29,174 nucleotides of DNA from a virus. A program made the position numbers and the translations under genes. The stretch lies in IMG/VR virus record IMGVR_UViG_3300017788_000123, positions 1-29,174 of that record; one strand, written 5' to 3'. Below, in pieces: positions 28,217-29,174 of this stretch (its first letter is position 1; the number at the start of each line of letters is the position of its first letter). The notes beneath the pieces are model-generated. The model was given only the letters and a program-made list of their open reading frames with translations, was not told the origin of the DNA and did not search any database.

Positions 28217-28684
28217 TTACTCGTCTTCGGAGGATTTTTCTAACAATTTATAGTCATCTCCGAGTATTTCTTTAAGGTAATCTTCGGTCCAAAAGGTATA
28301 ATACTCAGTTTTTGCTAATTTTTTGCGAATTTTGCTCAATTTTTGTTTCGATTGACACAAAATTAGGTTATATTTTTCATTATTTGTTTTTACACCAGCA
28401 ATAAATGTGTCTCTGCAGGATAAATCTTCAAAAAATTTGTAGTAAGGGAATTTTTCGTTATAATGTTTGACCCATTTCATCACATGATCAGGTCTCCAAA
28501 AGCTTTCTATAATAAAAATGATAACATCATACCCAGGTTCGGGTACAATGTTATCAATAGTTGTATCTACGATTAAATTTTTTGATGAAGAAGCGTAAGG
28601 GCAAACAGCTAACCCACCCAATTCTGGTTTACTTTTCGAAACTTCTCGAATCCATTCATGAATATAATCTTCTCTTTCAGTCAT
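28217..28684 (-). CDS. Hypothetical protein (155 aa), conserved-looking, CPYA motif
   Basis: Function unknown. The N-terminal part has W-I-R-E-V then GGLAVCPYA (residues 11-31), which weakly recalls the GLNLCPFA motif of DUF1415 proteins. A hydrophobic strand follows (GYDVIIFIIESF, about 51-62), suggesting an alpha/beta fold. Three cysteines occur (about 28, 90 and 109). The C-terminus is highly charged and contains a K/R-rich helix (SKQKLSKIRKKLAKTEYY). No signal peptide or membrane segment. It starts one base after the stop of the 48-aa gene with no Shine-Dalgarno, so coupling to that gene is likely. Similar proteins are, to my memory, common in T4-like cyanophages without an assigned role. 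Confidence 0.7.
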   Translation of the reverse strand: MTEREDYIHEWIREVSKSKPELGGLAVCPYASSSKNLIVDTTIDNIVPEPGYDVIIFIIESFWRPDHVMKWVKHYNEKFPYYKFFEDLSCRDTFIAGVKTNNEKYNLILCQSKQKLSKIRKKLAKTEYYTFWTEDYLKEILGDDYKLLEKSSEDE

Positions 28685-28685
28685 A

Positions 28686-28832
28686 TTAACCCGCGGCTAG
28701 AGGAGAAGCTGGATTTGGTTTATTTGCGGTTGAAGAGGAAGCTTGAGAAGAAACATCATAAGAAAATACTGAAGCTTCTTCTGGGGCTTCTGGTTCAGCT
28801 AGAGGTGATAGTTTTGGATCTGAATCTGCCAT
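28686..28832 (-). CDS. Small acidic, disordered protein (48 aa)
   Basis: Reads MADSDPKLSPLAEPEAPEEA at the start and ends NKPNPASPLAAG. It is rich in S, A, P and E, low in hydrophobics, and very probably disordered. Two PLA-containing ends (SPLAEP and SPLAAG) give it a loosely repeated look. Function is not recognisable; it could be a small linker, scaffold or decoy peptide, but nothing decides. It is supported as a gene by the exact fit between neighbours: stop one base before the ATG of the 155-aa gene, and a 24-base gap to the 36-aa gene. The ribosome site is weak (GAG about 9 bases upstream). Confidence 0.6.
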   Translation of the reverse strand: MADSDPKLSPLAEPEAPEEASVFSYDVSSQASSSTANKPNPASPLAAG

Positions 28833-28856
28833 TTTTTTAAACTCTATAAACTCAAA

Positions 28857-28967
28857 TTATTTAGACTTTTTGCCTTTATTTGCTTTTGCTTGAGTTTTAA
28901 TACCTTTATATCTTTTATCTGGTCGGCAAAGATTGCCCTCTCTTACGGTTCTTTGAGTTTTACTCAT
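28857..28967 (-). CDS. Very basic small protein (36 aa)
   Basis: Reads MSKTQRTVREGNLCRPDKRY and then a lysine-rich tail ending NKGKKSK. Thirteen of 36 residues are K or R against two acidic ones, so nucleic-acid binding or an RNA- or DNA-associated role is possible but unproven. One cysteine occurs. The start ATG overlaps the stop of the 50-aa gene as ATGA (28964-28967), a classic coupling arrangement, and GAGG lies 9 bases upstream inside that gene. Confidence 0.6.
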   Translation of the reverse strand: MSKTQRTVREGNLCRPDKRYKGIKTQAKANKGKKSK

Positions 28968-29116
28968 TTTCCTTGTCCTCGATAAGGTTTACGAGCCTTG
29001 TTACGGCTTGTTGCAGCATATTTAGTTCCATTTCCCTTACCTTGAAGAGTCAGTTTGGGTTTTCCAGGTATATAACCTATATTTTTATTTAATCCACCTT
29101 TTGATTTTACTGCCAT
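28964..29116 (-). CDS. Very basic small protein (50 aa)
   Basis: Reads MAVKSKGGLNKNIGYIPGKP and ends RNKARKPYRGQGK. Thirteen residues are K or R and none is acidic. It is glycine-rich and probably disordered or folded only on a partner such as nucleic acid. A GAGG ribosome site (29127-29130) lies 10 bases before the ATG, inside the end of the preceding gene. It is coupled by ATGA to the 36-aa gene, so the two basic proteins are probably made together. The family is unknown to me. Confidence 0.62.
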   Translation of the reverse strand: MAVKSKGGLNKNIGYIPGKPKLTLQGKGNGTKYAATSRNKARKPYRGQGK

Positions 29117-29120
29117 TTTT

Positions 29121-29174
29121 CTAATACCTCACAATTGGTTTTATTTGCGCGCCGAAATCGTCTTTTAAACGCGC
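29121..29174 (-). CDS. C-terminal end of an unidentified gene (runs off the window)
   Basis: An open frame of 17 codons ending in TAG reads ARLKDDFGAQIKPIVRY. It stops 4 bases before the ATG of the 50-aa gene, and the ribosome site of that gene lies within it, which is the normal dense packing of this region. Too little is visible to name it. By analogy with T4-like genomes it might be another tail or baseplate gene, but this is not shown by the sequence. Confidence 0.45.
   Translation of the reverse strand, partial: ARLKDDFGAQIKPIVRY

Overview
The window is one arm of the late structural region of a T4-like contractile-tailed phage. Every gene I can support lies on the minus strand, so transcription runs from high to low coordinates. 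The DNA is AT-rich (about one third G+C by eye). Gene content and module style match marine T4-like phages of the cyanophage/pelagiphage type, which have a very long virion gene between gp6 and gp8, a DUF4815-type protein after gp8, and GGxGY-type beta modules. I see no host marker such as psbA or a tRNA, so the host is not determined.

Layout in order of transcription. (1) 29174-27906: the last residues of an unidentified gene, then five small genes of 50, 36, 48, 155 and 79 aa. The first two are very basic and translationally coupled. (2) 27865-25596: baseplate wedge gp25 (132 aa) and gp6 (623 aa), overlapping by one base. (3) 25594-10544: one unbroken 5016-codon gene filling more than half the window. 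It sits where T4 has gene 7, and two separated blocks resemble the C-terminal half of T4 gp7. I therefore call it a greatly enlarged gp7-like wedge protein with a YHYH domain, many GGxGY modules, a tandem HG/IFP repeat array and a seven-repeat beta-propeller. (4) 10510-8915: gp8 (531 aa), also larger than T4 gp8. (5) 8908-1394: a 2504-aa DUF4815-type virion protein where T4 has genes 9-12. (6) 1388-116: three small genes (78, 110, 224 aa), the last two probably structural. (7) 55-1: the first 18 codons of another virion protein gene behind a good T4-type late promoter.

Together these genes encode the baseplate wedge and its periphery. gp25-gp6-gp7-gp8 form the conserved inner scaffold, and the giant insertions plus the 2504-aa protein probably form the outward, host-facing apparatus that replaces T4 gp9-gp12. 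Packing is dense: most junctions overlap by 1-4 bases or have gaps under 40 bases. No gene-free stretch exceeds about 75 bases. The main regulatory signals are T4-type late promoter boxes (NATAAATA) before the 55-1 gene, the 110-aa gene and gp25, and a structured leader before the 79-aa gene. Comparisons with T4 proteins are made from memory of those sequences, not from a search.
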